A stretch of 64,000 nt of DNA, from the NCBI RefSeq assembly GCF_003265705.1, contig NW_020312935.1, positions 2,097,769 to 2,161,768 of the forward strand. Direction: 5' to 3'. The notes beneath the pieces are model-generated. The model searched no databases and was not told the DNA's origin. It saw nothing but the letters and a program-made list of their open reading frames with translations. Numbering within the stretch: the first letter of the stretch is position 1; each line of letters opens with the position of its first letter. The stretch is from Callorhinus ursinus (Eukaryota > Chordata > Mammalia > Carnivora > Otariidae). Made by a program: the position numbers and the translations under genes. Shown here one piece after another: positions 44,001-56,365 of the stretch.

Positions 44001-44703
44001 GTATCTGCCTGGTGTGGTCCCTCCGTATTGCATTCCTGGGCTGAGGGTGGGCTTTTCTGGTGAGATTGTGTCTCTGCCTCTCTTACCCATCTTGATATGG
44101 TCCTTTAATCCTTTGTTTTGGAGAGCAGTTCACTTAGTTTTCAGAGAGAAATTATCCATATGTAGCTGTATATTTGGTGTGTCTGTGGGAGGACGTGAGT
44201 TCAGGATTTTCCTGTGCCACCATCTTGGATCCTCCCCTTTCTGCCCCCTCCAATTTAAAATCTTCCAATAAGAGAACCACAGGCCTATATGGCTTCGTTG
44301 GAAAATTTCTCCAAACAATTAAGAAAAATAATATCAATCTTACACAAACTCTTTCATGTAATAGAAAAATAGGGAACACTCCCAATCTTGCATTAAGAGA
44401 TCAACATAAACTTAATATTAAATTCTGATAAGGATATTACAAGAAAGGAAAAATAGAGACAGATATTTCTTATGAAGTCAGATGGAAAAATCCTAAAAAA
44501 TAATCAACAGACCAAACCCAGCAATATATAAAAATTATACTATATCATGAGAAATTGAAGTTTATTCTAGAAGGGTGAAGTTGGTTTAGCATTCAAAAAT
44601 TGAGCAATGCAATTCACCACATTAACAAAATAGATAATCTTAATGAATAAAGAAAAAACATTTGACACCTCTTTATGTTAAAAAAAAGCTCAAGGAACTT
44701 CCT

Positions 44704-44900
44704 TAGGGGTACCTGGATGGCTCAGTTGGCTAAGTGTCTATCTTTGACTCAGGTCATGATCTCAGGGTGGTCCTAGGATTGAGCCCCACATTGGGATCTC
44801 TGCTCAGTGGGGAGCCTTCTTCTCCTTCTCCCTCTGTCCTTCTTCCCCCTGCTCATGCTCTCTCTCTCAAATAAATAAATAAAATCTTTAAAAAAAAAAA
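44704..44900 (+). mobile_element. SINEC SINE
   Basis: 'ggggtacctggatggctcag'; flanks 'gaacttcctta' on both sides. Confidence 0.92.
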
Positions 44901-46459
44901 AGGGAACTTCCTTAATCTGACAAAGAATATCTACAAAAACAAACAAAAAAACCCCCAACAAACAAAACAAAAAAGCCTACATAGCTAACATAATACTTAA
45001 GAGTGAAATATTGAATGCTTTTTCCCTCTCTGAATTTTGGAGTAGACAAGGATGGCTGCTCCCCACTTCTACTTAATATTGTAACAAAAATCACAGTTAG
45101 TGCCATAAGGTAAGAAAAAGAAATAAAAGGTATAAAGACTAGAAAAGACGAAGTAAAAAAGCCATTATTTGCCGATATGACTGTGTACCTAAAACATTTA
45201 AATTAATGAAACTATTAGATTTAATTAGTGAATCTACCAAGTTGCTAGATATAATGTCAATATACAAAACTCAAGTGTACTTTTCTATATTCATTATAAA
45301 CAATTAGCAAATTAAATGAAAATATCATTTATAATAGCCATACAAATTGAACACTTAGGAGTAAATCTAATGAAAGAGGTGCAAGAGATCTATCCTAAAA
45401 TGTACAAGGCATTGAAATTAAAGATAACTTAAATAAATGAGGGCATATACCACGTTAATGGATTGGAAGACTCGATATTGTTAAGATACCAATTCTCCCC
45501 AAGTTGATCTAGAGATTTTAGTACTCTCAATCAAAATCCCAGCAGGACATTCTGTGAAAATTGAAAGCTCATTTCAGAATTTATATGAAATGCAAAGGAC
45601 CTAGAATATAGAATAGTCCATCAAGATAATCTTGAGGAAAAAGAATAAAGTTGGAACACTTATAATACTGGAGAGCAAGATTTACTATAAAGTTCCTTAT
45701 GAAGACAGAGTTGCATTGACTCAGAACAAGACAAATAAACTAATTGAACAGAATAAAGAATACAGAAAGAAACACGTATGGTCACCTAATTTCTAACAAA
45801 GGTACCACTGCAATTTAGGGGCAAAGGATGATGCTTTATATGGAAAAAGACGAACTTGAACTTTTATCTCACATCATATATGAACATTACTTCCACATGG
45901 ATTATAGATCTAAATGAGAAAGGTAAAACAATAAACTTCTAGAATAAAATTTGGGAGAATTTTTAGGCAAAAAATTCTTAATCAGGACACAAAAATTACT
46001 AACCGTAAAATTTAAAAAACTGAATAAGCTAGGACTTATTAAAAATAAGATATTCTATACTTCTGTTCATTTAAAATACATGATTAAGAGAGAGAAAAGA
46101 TAAGCCATAGAATGGGAGAAGATGTTTACATCTATATAACAATAGACTAGTGTTCAGAAAAAAAAGAAAACACCAACTCCTGCAAATCCATAAGTAAAAG
46201 ACATTTCATAGAGAGGTTATCTAAATGGACCAATAAGAATATACAAAATGCTCTGTATGTCATTCAATATCTGGGAAATGCAAATTAAAGCCATCATTAT
46301 ATTTTGCTGTGTATACACCAGGCTAAAATTGAAATATATTGGCAAGGATATGGAGAAATTGGAACTTTGATATATTGCTGGTGGGAGTGTAGACTGGAGA
46401 ACTGTTTGGTAGCATCTATTAAAGCTAAACATTGCCTACCCCATGGCACAGCAAGATAT

Positions 46460-46660
46460 TTAAAGATTTATGTCCTTGAGAGAGAGAGAGAGTACCTGTG
46501 CAAGAGAGAGCTCAGGGTGATGGAGGACAGAGGGAGAGAATCTCAAGCAGACTCCCCACTGAGCGGGAGCCCAATGCAGGGCTCAATCTCACAAACCTGA
46601 GATTGTGACCTGAGCCGAAATCAAGAGTCAGATGCCTAACCTACTGAGCCAGCCGGGTGT
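46460..46660 (-). mobile_element. SINEC SINE
   Basis: Flanked by 'gcacagcaagatattta' on both sides, a clean duplication although the SINE itself is diverged ('actgagccagccgggtgtcc'). Confidence 0.9.
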
Positions 46661-47078
46661 CCCAGCACAGCAAGATATTTATTCAAGAGAAATGAATGCA
46701 TGTATCCATCAAAAGACATTGCAAGAAAGTTCATGGCAGCTTTATTTATAATAGCCCCGAAGTGAAATCAATTCAAACATCCATAAACAGGAGAATGAAT
46801 AAATCAATTGTAGTTTATTCATACAATGGAATACTTCTTAGGAATAAAAAAGAAGAAAACTAATGTGACAATATGGTTGATTCTCACAGACATAATGATG
46901 GGTAAAAGAAACCAAAAACAAGTGACTACTATTTGATTCTATTTATATGAAATTCAAGAACAGGCAAAACTATTCTATCATGACAGAAGTCAGAATAGTG
47001 GTTACTTTTTGAGGGTGGGGTGTTGACTGTAAGGAACCCAAATAGTCATCTAGTGTGCTAGAAATATTCTATACCTTT

Positions 47079-47086
47079 TTTTATTT

Positions 47087-47132
<46 letters not shown>

Positions 47133-47300
47133 CCTGAGTGGGGGCAGAGGGGAGCAGAAGGAAAGGAAGAGAGAGAATCCCAAGCAGGCTCCATGCCCAG
47201 CACGGAGCCCGATGCAGGGCTCGATCTCTCAACCCCAATATCATGACCTGATCCAAAATCAAGAGTTGGATGCTTAACTGCCTGAGCCATCCAAATTCCC
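47079..47300 (-). mobile_element. SINEC SINE with long (GA)n
   Basis: About 20 GA units at 47091-47130. Flanks 'agaaatattctatacc' and 'agaaatattttatatc'. Confidence 0.9.
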
Positions 47301-47540
47301 CAGAAATATTTTATATCTCGATCTGAGTGTTGTCTCCATAGTTGTTATACATATATATTCATTGAGCTAAACACTTAAGATTTGATGTTTATAGTAAATG
47401 ATGCTGGATCAGTTGTCTAACCGTATGGAATAAAATTAGCCTGGCTTCCTACCTCACTTCCCTGAGTTTATGGAAGATATTTATAACAAGTTAGAATCAT
47501 CTTAAAGTCCCAACAATAAGGGAATATTTAAAGTATATAG

Positions 47541-47731
47541 GAAGGGTGCTTAGGTGGCTCAGTTGATGAAACTCAGACTCTTGATTCCAGCTCATGTCAT
47601 GATCTCAGGGTTGTAAGATCAAGCCCTGCACAAGGCTCCATGCTGGGCATGAAGCCTGCTTAAGATTCTCCCTCTCCCTCTGCCCCTTGTCCCCATGCTC
47701 TCTCTCCAAAAAAAAAAAAAAAAAAAAAAAG
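47541..47731 (+). mobile_element. SINEC SINE, older variant
   Basis: 'gggtgcttaggtggctcagt' with a diverged middle and an A22 tail; flanks 'aagtatata'. Confidence 0.88.
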
Positions 47732-47782
47732 TATATATGACACATCCTTAAGTTAGAAATATCATGTGGCATTAAAACTGTT

Positions 47783-47979
47783 TTTTTAAAGATTTTTTAA
47801 AAAATTTATTTGACAGAGAGAGACACAGCGAGAGAGGGAACATAAGCAGGGGCAGAGGGAGAGGGAGAAGCAGGCTTCCCGCTGAGCAGAGAGCCCGATG
47901 TGGGGCTCCATCCCAGGACCCTGGGATCATGACCTGAGCCGAAGGCAGACTCTCAACGACTGAGCCACCCAGGCGCCCC
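47783..47979 (-). mobile_element. SINEC SINE, first of a nested pair
   Basis: Ends 'gagccacccaggcgcccc', then 'taaaagtgtgtgtgtgt' leads straight into a second copy. Confidence 0.9.
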
Positions 47980-47997
47980 TAAAAGTGTGTGTGTGTG

Positions 47998-48178
47998 TGT
48001 TTTTTTAAGATTTTATTTATTTGAGAGAGAGAGAGAGAGAGAGAGCAAACGAGCAGAGGGAGGGAGAAGCAGGCTCCTCAATGAGCAGGGAGCCTGATGC
48101 AGGGCTCTATCCCAGGACCCTGGGATCACGACCTGAGTCGAAGGCAGACGCTTAATGACTGAGCCACCCAGGCACCCC
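47998..48178 (-). mobile_element. SINEC SINE, second of a nested pair
   Basis: Starts 'gtttttttaagattttattt', ends 'gagccacccaggcaccccca'. 'attaaaactgttt' left of the pair and 'attaaaagtgtgtt' right of it suggest shared flanks. Confidence 0.9.
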
Positions 48179-48179
48179 C

Positions 48180-49320
48180 ATTAAAAGTGTGTTAAAGTGT
48201 TTGCTACAATGTGGAAAACACCTATAACATTGGGTAAAAAAGGCAGACCACAAAAATTCTGTATAAAGAATTATCAGAACTATATAAAAATATGTACAGA
48301 GAAAAGTCTGGAGGGAAGTGACACCAAAGTCTTAGTAGTGGTTGTTTGTTGTCGTGGGGTGGCAAAATAATGGGAAGACTTTTTTCTTATTTGTATTTTT
48401 CTGTAGCATGCAAAATTTCAAGACTTCAATAATGGCAGAACAAACTTTTAAAAAAATATTTTTCTTTCCAAAATCAAAACTCTGTCCTTCACGTTTCTCT
48501 GTCAACTGCTGCCCTGCTTTATTAATCCTTCAAGCTTTTCTGCTTTCTGTTCTCATCACAAAATGTGTTCACTACTTCCTGTGGCTGGCTACACTGAGGC
48601 TTCTAAGCTGCCGCCTCCTTATAGCATCCCACCCTAACTCCCAGGTAAGACAGAAGGCCTTTGGGCTGGATACTCTTTATTGTCAAATTAATAAAGGATG
48701 CCCAAGGAAGAGAGGCTGTGAAGTCTCCCTTGTTGCCCAACAAAAGGGGTAGGTGTAATAGGTGTAATTTGCCTGTACCCATTAAACAGGCAAATGCAAA
48801 TTTTCATGCACCTAGTGGGTAAGCATTTCCCCTCCACTTCATAGGGTCACTGAGCTGCAGAGTTGTTGCAGCATGTATGCAGGGAGGGGAGAAGTTATGG
48901 CCACTTACAATGTAGATTCTCAGACTCTGCTCAGACTCACTGGAGCAAATCTCTAGAAGGAGGGGCCTGGGTTTTGCCTCTTAATGTCTGTCAGGTGATT
49001 CCACCCACCCCCTTCATTTTTTAAACATTATTTGATATATATATTTGATATATTGAAAATTATTTGATATATATAAATATATGTATTTTAATAACATATA
49101 ATTATAAAATGTACATATATGAATCTATCACCCAGCCCAGAGCTGGATCATTAACAATAATTTATTTATATTTACCTATGTGATTATCTCTTATGCCTTC
49201 CTCTTGCCTCCCTATGAGAAGCAACATTTTACCTTGTGTGTTTTCCATTCTACTAAAATATTTAAAAAATATAGTTTTTGTCTTCTTAGCATCTATGCCT
49301 ATAAAATATATTATTTAGTT
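48180..49320. other. Intergenic sequence, nothing recognised
   Basis: A 136-codon plus-strand frame (48342-48752) is T-rich with no motif and is best read as chance. Confidence 0.4.
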
Positions 49321-49736
49321 TTGCTTGTTCTTTTTTATTTTTTTCAAGAATTTTTTATTGTGATAAGGTATATATAACATAAATTTTCTTTTTACCAGTT
49401 CTAAAGTGTACAATTCAATGGCATTAATTACATTTGTAATGTTGTGTAACCATCACCACCATTTCCAATACTTTTTCATCATCCCAAACAGAAACTCTGT
49501 CCCCATTAAGCAATAATACCCCATTCTCCCCTCCCCCAGCCCCTGGTAACCCCTCATCTACTTTGTGTCTATGAATTTGCCTCTGCTAAATATTTCACAC
49601 AAGTGGAATCATACAATATTTTTGTGCCTGGTTTCTTTCAGTGAGCATAATATTTTCCAAGTTTATTCATTGTTCTAGCATGTGTCAGAACTTTTTATAG
49701 GTGAATCGTAGCCCATTGTATGTATATGCCGCATTT

Positions 49737-49929
49737 TTTTTAAAGATTTTATTTATTTATTTGAGAGAGAGAGAATGAGAGATAGAGAGCACAAGCGGGA
49801 GGAAGGTCAGAGGGAGAAGCAGGCTCCCTGCTCAGCAGGGAGCCCAATGCAGGACTCGATCCCGGGAATCCAGGATCACAACCTGAGCCGAAGGCAGTCG
49901 CTTAACCAACTGAGCCACCCAGGTGCCCT
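49737..49929 (-). mobile_element. SINEC SINE
   Basis: Ends 'gagccacccaggtgccc'; flanks 'tgccgcatttt' and 'tgccacatttt'. Confidence 0.92.
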
Positions 49930-50047
49930 GCCACATTTTGTTTATTCATCTGTTGAAGGACACTTGGATTGTTTCTACCTTTCGGCTATTGTGAATAATG
50001 CTGCAATGAATATGGGTGTACAAGTATCTGTTAGAGTATCTATTTTC

Positions 50048-50243
50048 TTTTCTTTTAAATATTTTATTTATTTATTTGATAGAGAGAGGGAGAGAGCACG
50101 AGCAGGGAGAGGAAGGACAGTGGGAGAGGGGGAAGCAGGCTCCCTGCTCAGCCAGGAGCCCGATGCGGGGCTTGATCCCAGGACCCTGGGATCATGACCC
50201 GAGCCGAAGGCAGACGCTTAATCACTGAGCCACTCAGGTGCTC
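50048..50243 (-). mobile_element. SINEC SINE
   Basis: Ends 'gagccactcaggtgctcc'; flanks 'agagtatctatttt' and 'agagtccctatttt'. Confidence 0.9.
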
Positions 50244-50427
50244 CAGAGTCCCTATTTTCAATTAGTTTGGTATATACCTAGAAGTGGAATTGCTGGGTCA
50301 TATAAAAATTCTATGTTTAGCTTTTTGAAGAACTATTACACTGTCTTCTACAGAGACTACACCATTTTACATTTCTTCCAGCAATGTATGGGATTTCCAA
50401 CTTCTCCACATTCTTGCCAACACCCAT

Positions 50428-50457
<30 letters not shown>

Positions 50458-50458
<1 letters not shown>

Positions 50459-50551
50459 TTAATTTTTTAAAGCAATCTCTATACCCAACGTGGGGCTCAA
50501 ACACACAACCCTGAAATCAAGAGCCAGACGCTCTTCAGACTGAGCCAGCCC
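50458..50551 (-). mobile_element. Short old SINEC variant beside TA/GT tract
   Basis: 'aagcaatctctatacccaac' and 'gaaatcaagagccagacg'. Bordered by (GT)n(TA)n at 50429-50458 and TA-rich sequence at 50553-50592. Confidence 0.75.
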
Positions 50552-51019
50552 CATATATATAATATATATATAATATATGTGTATATATATTTTTAGTTGT
50601 AGCCATCCTAGTAGGTGTGAGGTGGTATCCTGTGGTTTTTGAGTTACATTTCCCTCCTGACATTTCCAGTGATATTGAGCACCTTTTGTGCTTATTGGTC
50701 ATTTGTATATCTTCTTTGGAAAAAATGTCTATTCAAATAATTTGCCTGTGTTTTAATTGGATTGTTTGTTGTTGTTGCTGTAGTAGTTCTTTATATACTC
50801 TGGATATTGTTATCAGAGATATGATTTATAGATACTTTCTCCCATTCACAGATTGTCTTTTTACTTTCTTGACATTGTCTTTTGATGCACAGAAGCTTTT
50901 AATTTTGATGAAGCCCAATTTATCTATTTTTCATTGTTGTTTCTTGTGATTTTGGTTTATATAGAAGAATCCATTTCCAAGTATGTTTCATTTTGAGGTC
51001 TATTAAAGTGGCATCGTTC

Positions 51020-51212
51020 TTTTTTTTTTTTAAGATTTTATTTATTCATTTGAGAGAGAGAACGTGAGAGAGCACAAGCTAGGTAGAGATTCAGAGGGAG
51101 AGGGAGAAGCAGATTCCCCGTTGAGCCAGGAGCCCGACTCGATCCCAGGACCCTGAGATCACGACCTGAGCCGCAGGCAGATGCTTAATCGACTGAGCCA
51201 CCCAGGCACCCC
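51020..51212 (-). mobile_element. SINEC SINE
   Basis: Flanks 'aaagtggcatcgttctttt' and 'aaagtggtatcattctttt', 19 bp with two differences. Confidence 0.92.
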
Positions 51213-51229
51213 AAAGTGGTATCATTCTT

Positions 51230-51441
51230 TTTTAAAATTTTATTATTTATTTATTTATTTATATTTTGTTTCATTTCTTTATTTGACAGAGAGAGACACA
51301 GTGAGACAGGGAACACAAGCAGGGGGGAGAAGCAGGCCTCCCACGGAGCAGGGAGCCCGATGCGGGGCTCGATCCCAGGACTCTGGGATCATGACCTGAG
51401 CCGAAGTCAGACACTTAATGACTGAGCCACTCAGGCGCCCC
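51230..51441 (-). mobile_element. SINEC SINE
   Basis: Lies 18 bp beyond its neighbour. Long T/A-rich start, 'gacagggaacacaagcaggg', ends 'gagccactcaggcgcccc'. Confidence 0.9.
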
Positions 51442-51469
51442 TTAGTAACCATTCTTTACCCATATAACC

Positions 51470-51735
51470 AGTTTATTTTTTATTTTCAGGATAGTATTCA
51501 ATAAATTACATTAGATATTCAGCACTTCATTATAAAATAGACTTTGTGTGAGATGATTTTGCCCAACTGTAGGCTAATGTAATTGTTCTGAGCACATTTA
51601 AGGTAGGCCAGGGTAAACTATGACGTTTGGTAGGTTAGGTGTATTAAAGGAATTTCTGACCTACAATATTTTCAACTTAAGCTGGTTTATCAGGATGCAG
51701 CCCCATTATAAGCTGAGGAAGTTCTGTATTCCATT
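51470..51735. mobile_element. Old interspersed repeat, class not settled
   Basis: 'ttgcccaactgtaggctaat', 'gttctgagcacatttaaggt' and 'ggtaggttaggtgtattaaa' are familiar from many mammalian genomes; I cannot name the family. Confidence 0.5.
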
Positions 51736-51774
51736 ATACAAATACACCATGTTATTTAGCTGTTCCCCTATTAA

Positions 51775-52195
51775 AAATTTTTTTTGAGTGTAGTTGACAC
51801 ACAATATTACATTGGTTTCAGGTGGACAACATAGTGATTCACCATCTCTATAGGTTCTGCTGTGCTCACTGCAAGTGTAGCTACCATCTGTCCCCATATG
51901 ACGCTAGTACCATAGCCTTGACTATATTCCCTGTGCTGTGCTTTTTATTCCCATGACTTATTCTTTCCATATTGGAAGCTCTATCTCCTTCTGCCTTTCG
52001 CCCATTTTGCCCATCTCCCCACCATCCCCCACCTCAGCCATTTCCCTCTGGGAGCCATCAGCTTGTTCTCAGTATTTATAAGTCTGATTCTGCTTTTTGC
52101 TTGTCTGTAGCCAATCCCTTATTGATGGACATTTGTGCTATTTCCAGTTGTCTTGCTATTACATCAGTGCCACCATGAATATCCCAAAGTGATTC
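51775..52195 (-). mobile_element. LINE-1 3' UTR fragment
   Basis: 'gtttcaggtggacaacatag', 'aagtgtagctaccatctgtc' and 'gtctgattctgctttttgc' parallel 38650-38930. Confidence 0.75.
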
Positions 52196-52373
52196 TTTTG
52201 TACATTCTAACCTAAGAATCACTGACCTTTTGTTTAATGAACAGAGCAATATTTTATTGAGTTGCTATTAAATATCAACTGAATAGTACTTGAGATATAG
52301 AGGTGGAGACATTTGACTGAAGTGTATTGATTTTTCCTAACTGCTATTTGGATTAATTACTGGACTACATTTG

Positions 52374-52548
52374 GGGCACCCGGGTGGTGCAGTTGGTTGA
52401 GCGCCTGACTCATGGTTTCGGTTCAGGTCGTGATCTCAGGGTTCTGAGATTGAGCCCCATGATGGGCTCTGCAATCAGCAAGAAGTTTGCTTGAGACTCT
52501 CTTCCTCTGCCCCTCCCCCCTCAAATAAATAAATAAATCTTAAAAAAA
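52374..52548 (+). mobile_element. SINEC SINE, older variant
   Basis: 'ggggcacccgggtggtgcag', 'gagattgagccccatgatgg'; flanks 'attactggactacat' and 'attatgggactataat'. The last SINE before the HP gene. Confidence 0.9.
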
Positions 52549-53039
52549 ATAATTATGGGACTATAATACCATGAGAACCACTGTTGTGGAGTAGGGTCTG
52601 CGTCAGCCTACACTATAGCTTTAACCATTTTGTGTGATTTCTTGCCAAGAGCTATCAAAGAAGACACAATAAATACATTTTACTGATTTCAGGTTGGAGA
52701 ACTTTTAAGCAATAGGGAGATGTCAACACTGGGTGGGGAAAATGACTGTGAAAAGGAAATGCTTTCTTTAGAGCCCTGTCTCAGCCAGGTTGCAGCAGCG
52801 TCTATAGTGGGTTTAAAACAACACACAGAAGGGCTTTTTCAGCTCGGATAAAGCTCCAAAACAAAGAGACACAGATTGACACTTCCTCCCCGAGTCCTGC
52901 ACACAGTGGCTGATTTCGGGAAGCCTTTTGGCAGGCACATGGGGTCACAGTGTAGCCAGGCTTCTTTGGGGTTTGTAGAGAAACACCGGGGGAAACTCAA
53001 ATGTGAAGCAAGAGCTCAACTCTTAACAGGGATATTGTT

Positions 53040-53175
53040 TGTGGCTCTGTTACTGGAAAATGCGATGACCTTATTAACAAGGTCAAAGTTGTGTAGACAC
53101 AGGAATTACAAAATTGAGGAGGGGGTGGAGTGAGATACTGGGCACATAAAAGCATCAGGAGGAGGCCCCCACAGT
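53040..53175 (+). promoter_or_regulatory. HP: HP promoter: TATA-like box and liver-type sites
   Basis: ATAAAAG at 53146-53152 lies about 60 bp before the start codon. Upstream, 'gttactggaaa' (53050-53060) resembles an acute-phase STAT3 site, 'ttattaac' (53071-53078) an HNF1 half site and 'aggtcaaagttg' (53080-53091) an HNF4-type site. Human HP is induced by IL-6 through STAT3 and C/EBP. The site names here are read by eye. Confidence 0.55.
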
Positions 53176-53206
53176 ACTGCTCTTCCAGAGGCAGGACAAA
53201 CCAAAG

Positions 53207-53211
53207 ATGAG
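53207..53211 (+). CDS. HP: HP coding exon 1
   Basis: ATG AG, donor GTGAGT. Starts the signal peptide; context 'ccaaagatga'. Confidence 0.92.
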
Positions 53212-56200
53212 GTGAGTCCGCAGCTCTGCTGCTTCTCCCCCTTTCCCTGGCTTACTTCATCCTTCCCTGTGTATATTCTTTACCCCTGGGACAGCCCAGT
53301 TATGGGAGAAGCCAAAGGAGAGATGCAAAACAAACCCAAAGCGGTAGGGCAGATGAGTTAAATCATAGCGAATTAAGAGGTTTCGGGTGTTAAATCTTCT
53401 GTTTTTCTGCCTCCGTGAGAACGTGACTTACTCTACAGGATGGCTCTTTCCTCGGGGTTACAGTTTTCATTTTTGTGGGGGATGCCTGCCAGTGGCTCCC
53501 ATGGTAGGCTTTCTGGCATTTTAAATATGTTCATTAGCAGATGTTTTCATTTTTCAAAAATGTATAGGACCAATAGTAACATATGTAAATGACCCAATGA
53601 AGGCACTGAGATTTTATCAAAGTAACAAAAAAAAGTTTTTTGAAATGTTGAAATCTCAAGACTACAAACTTGGCATAGCCAGGCAAGCTCTGTAGAGCTG
53701 GTCTCGGTCAGCAAGACGGGGAAGTGGTGAGTGGGCCTGGCCACTGATGCCCGAGTCCACAGTCAGGCTTTCAGGAAGCCGGTTATCTGCCCAGAAACCT
53801 TTTTTGGCATTTTGGGGTGTCCTGAAGACAAATAAAAAAAATAGTAGGAAAACAATGTACAAGTGTTTTAAATTCTGTATACTTAAGACATCTTATCATG
53901 GAAAAATTTAAAAAGTAGAGAGAATAGCCTAGGAAACCCCTGTTTTCCATCTTCAGGTCATCCACATTTTATTAGCAGCACCCTGTAGCCCAGGACCTTA
54001 GGGGTGCCTGAGGGAGGCTTTTTGAAGGGGAGCTCTCATATTATTGGTAATTTAATGTTTCCTAAACGGTGCCAGAAACCGAGGCCCACAGATCTATGTG
54101 CCTTTCTATCTCGGTGGTTCCTCTCGGAAGCCCACGTAGAATTCCGAGCGGCGCAGAGCACGCGGGAACCCGGGTGTACTGGGAAGCTGCCGCACCGAGT
54201 GGGTATGTGGATGGTGGTGGCAGGCCCCTTCTTGGCGTCAGCACTTCCACGTAGCCTCTTCTCTGGCGGTCTGACAGGAGGGGTGTGGGTGCGCATGCGC
54301 GCGTGTGAGGCAGGAAGACCGGTTGTGCAGCCCTTGTCTTCTCTCTGCAGAGCCCTGGGAGCTGTCATTGCCCTCTTGCTTTGCGGGCAGCTTTTCGCAG
54401 CGGACACTGGCAGTGAGGCCACAGATCATGCAGGTAGGTGTCTGGGTTTGGGTAGGAGCTTCACGTCCCAGCACCGCTGTGCCTCCTTTTGACCCTATCA
54501 GATCTGCGCCCTCTCTTTGGGTAGAGCCAGTTCCTCCTTCTCGTCCTAATATCTGGTGTTCCAGTCCAGTGAAGCACACTGGGGAGCCAGCCAGGATAGA
54601 GGGGGGATGTCCTTCCCTTTGGCTTCCATTTGAGGTGGAGGGTAACTGATGCGCACAGCAGCTTCTTCTCAACGGACTTTTCACGGGTCTCTGGGATCAG
54701 AGTATCAACCTCCTCCTCCTGTGATTTTTCTTTGCAGAGGTCAGTGTCCCAAAGCCCCCAGAGATTGAAAATGCCTATGTGGAGCACTTGATTCGCTACC
54801 AGTGTAAGCCCTTCTACAGACTGCGCACTGGAGACGGTAAGACCTGGACAAGTGTCCCTGCACAGCCCCCCTGCCCCGCCCCCCGTCTTTCCATGATGAT
54901 CGGGGCCAGGGGTGATGGGCCAGAAAGCTGACATGTTCTCCTTGGAACCAGAAGAGGTAGATTCTAATAAGGGTTTTGTCACCAGTAACTGTGGCCTTTT
55001 GGGCAAATTATCTTAGCCTCAAGTTTGCCCCTTTATTAAGGGAAGGCAATGCCACGTAGCCTATTCAACCCAAAGGAAATGTGGTAAAAGAACCAAGGGT
55101 GGCACCAGTGATGACAGGTGGCCCTGACCTAGTATTGTGCTCCCTGCGCTAAGTGCTTCACATGTATTTGCTCACTGAGTTCTCACGACACACCCCTGAA
55201 GAGATCCTGTTATTATTCTCATTGTGCTGATGAGGAAGCGGAGGCACAAGAGAGGTTGAGTAACTTGCTCAGGTTCAGGTGGCCCCTAAGAGGGACAGTC
55301 AGAATATGAATCCCAATTCCTATACTGTACTGTGTCGCCGCCACCCCACATTTGTCCTGAGGGGCTTCCCCGGCACCCCAGCACCTGGCTTCCAGCGCAA
55401 TGCTCCTCCCTTCCTCCTCCTTTCCTCTTTCTTTAAGCCTCTTTAAACACCTTCCCTCCTCATGCTAGGTCCAGACTCAATTTCTCTTCTGACTCATTTC
55501 TTTCCTTTTGTTTCAGGAGTGTACACCTTGAACAATGAGAAGCACTGGACAAACAAGGTCACTGGAGAGAAGCTGCCTGAATGTGAAGCAGGTAGGAAGC
55601 CAGGGGTCTTGGGAAGCAGACCAAGCAGAGGTGTTGAGAGTCCCCTGCATGGGCAGGCATCTGGATCGAAATGTCCCAGGGGCATATCCTTCCCAACTGG
55701 TTTTCTCTGAGCATATGAGAGCCAAGACAGGGGACGAGGGAGAGCCACAAAGGGTCAGGCTGATAAGTGAACTTTTAGGTGAGGACACTCCCAGTAAAGT
55801 TCACTAAGGATCTTGCTCATTTGGACCTTCAGGATATGGGCTGAATCCACGGTCTACACTGCCCTCTAGGGTCAGGAGCCCCTATATATACACACAGGCT
55901 GTCCAGGGAGCCCAGGATCAAGTGTAAAGCAAGCTCCAGGAAGGAGTTGTGGGAGGGCAGAACAAAACCAAATCCACGGAGGTGTGACGCAGGCTGGAGA
56001 GGGGTTAGGACTTCTGTTTCTTGTTATTAGGAAGAGATGTTGCTCTTTCCGTGCCCCTCCTGGGACCAGAGGATTTTGCCTGCCCTCTTCTGCTAACAGC
56101 AGTGCAGAACTACTAACCTGGCTTGTATTAACTGCAATATCTAAAATCTGAGTTCTGGCCAATGCTGCAACAGATCACTCTTTATTCAGAGGACGAATTA

Positions 56201-56315
56201 TTATAGCTTCTCATCCTCAAATTAATTTCAGGGAGTTGTGGATGTGGCTTTTTGTGATAAATGATTTAAATATACATACAGTTCATTAGCCAGGGTTTGA
56301 AAATCTCAGCAATAC

Positions 56316-56365
<50 letters not shown>

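Larger units (their letters stand above)
37736..44245 (-). mobile_element. Near full-length older LINE-1, minus strand
   Basis: From the right, the 5' start GATCCAAGATGGTGGCACAG (about 44230), a GC-richer 5' UTR (44.2-42.9 kb), ORF1-like coiled-coil sequence (42.4-41.6 kb), then ORF2-like text at 40.7-39.4 kb and 38.3-37.74 kb. 3' UTR-type text lies at 39.4-38.6 kb inside the ORF2 part, so at least two LINE-1 pieces are mixed. Broken by stops and by SINEs at 38346, 40017, 40270 and 40813. Not active. Confidence 0.75.
44240..47400 (+). mobile_element. Old LINE-1, right part, plus strand
   Basis: ORF2 reverse-transcriptase-type text ('ggcctatatggcttcgttgg', 'ccccacttctacttaatatt', 'gagcaagatttactataaag') down to 3' end text ('tttattcatacaatggaata', 'ttatatgaaattcaagaaca'). 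Full of stops. It probably continues the piece at 37320-37735. Confidence 0.7.
49330..50960 (-). mobile_element. Old LINE-1 3' end, minus strand, interrupted
   Basis: 'tattgtgataaggtatatat', 'taaagtgtacaattcaatgg', 'gttgtgtaaccatcaccacc', 'attgtgaataatgctgcaat', 'gtagccatcctagtaggtgt' and 'gcacagaagcttttaatttt' follow the reversed order of an old LINE-1 3' UTR into the end of ORF2. Confidence 0.75.

Noticed and set aside
49775..50228. 140- and 70-codon plus frames with Arg/Glu-rich starts
   Set aside because: They are SINE sequence read through (gagaga tracts and the tRNA-like end).
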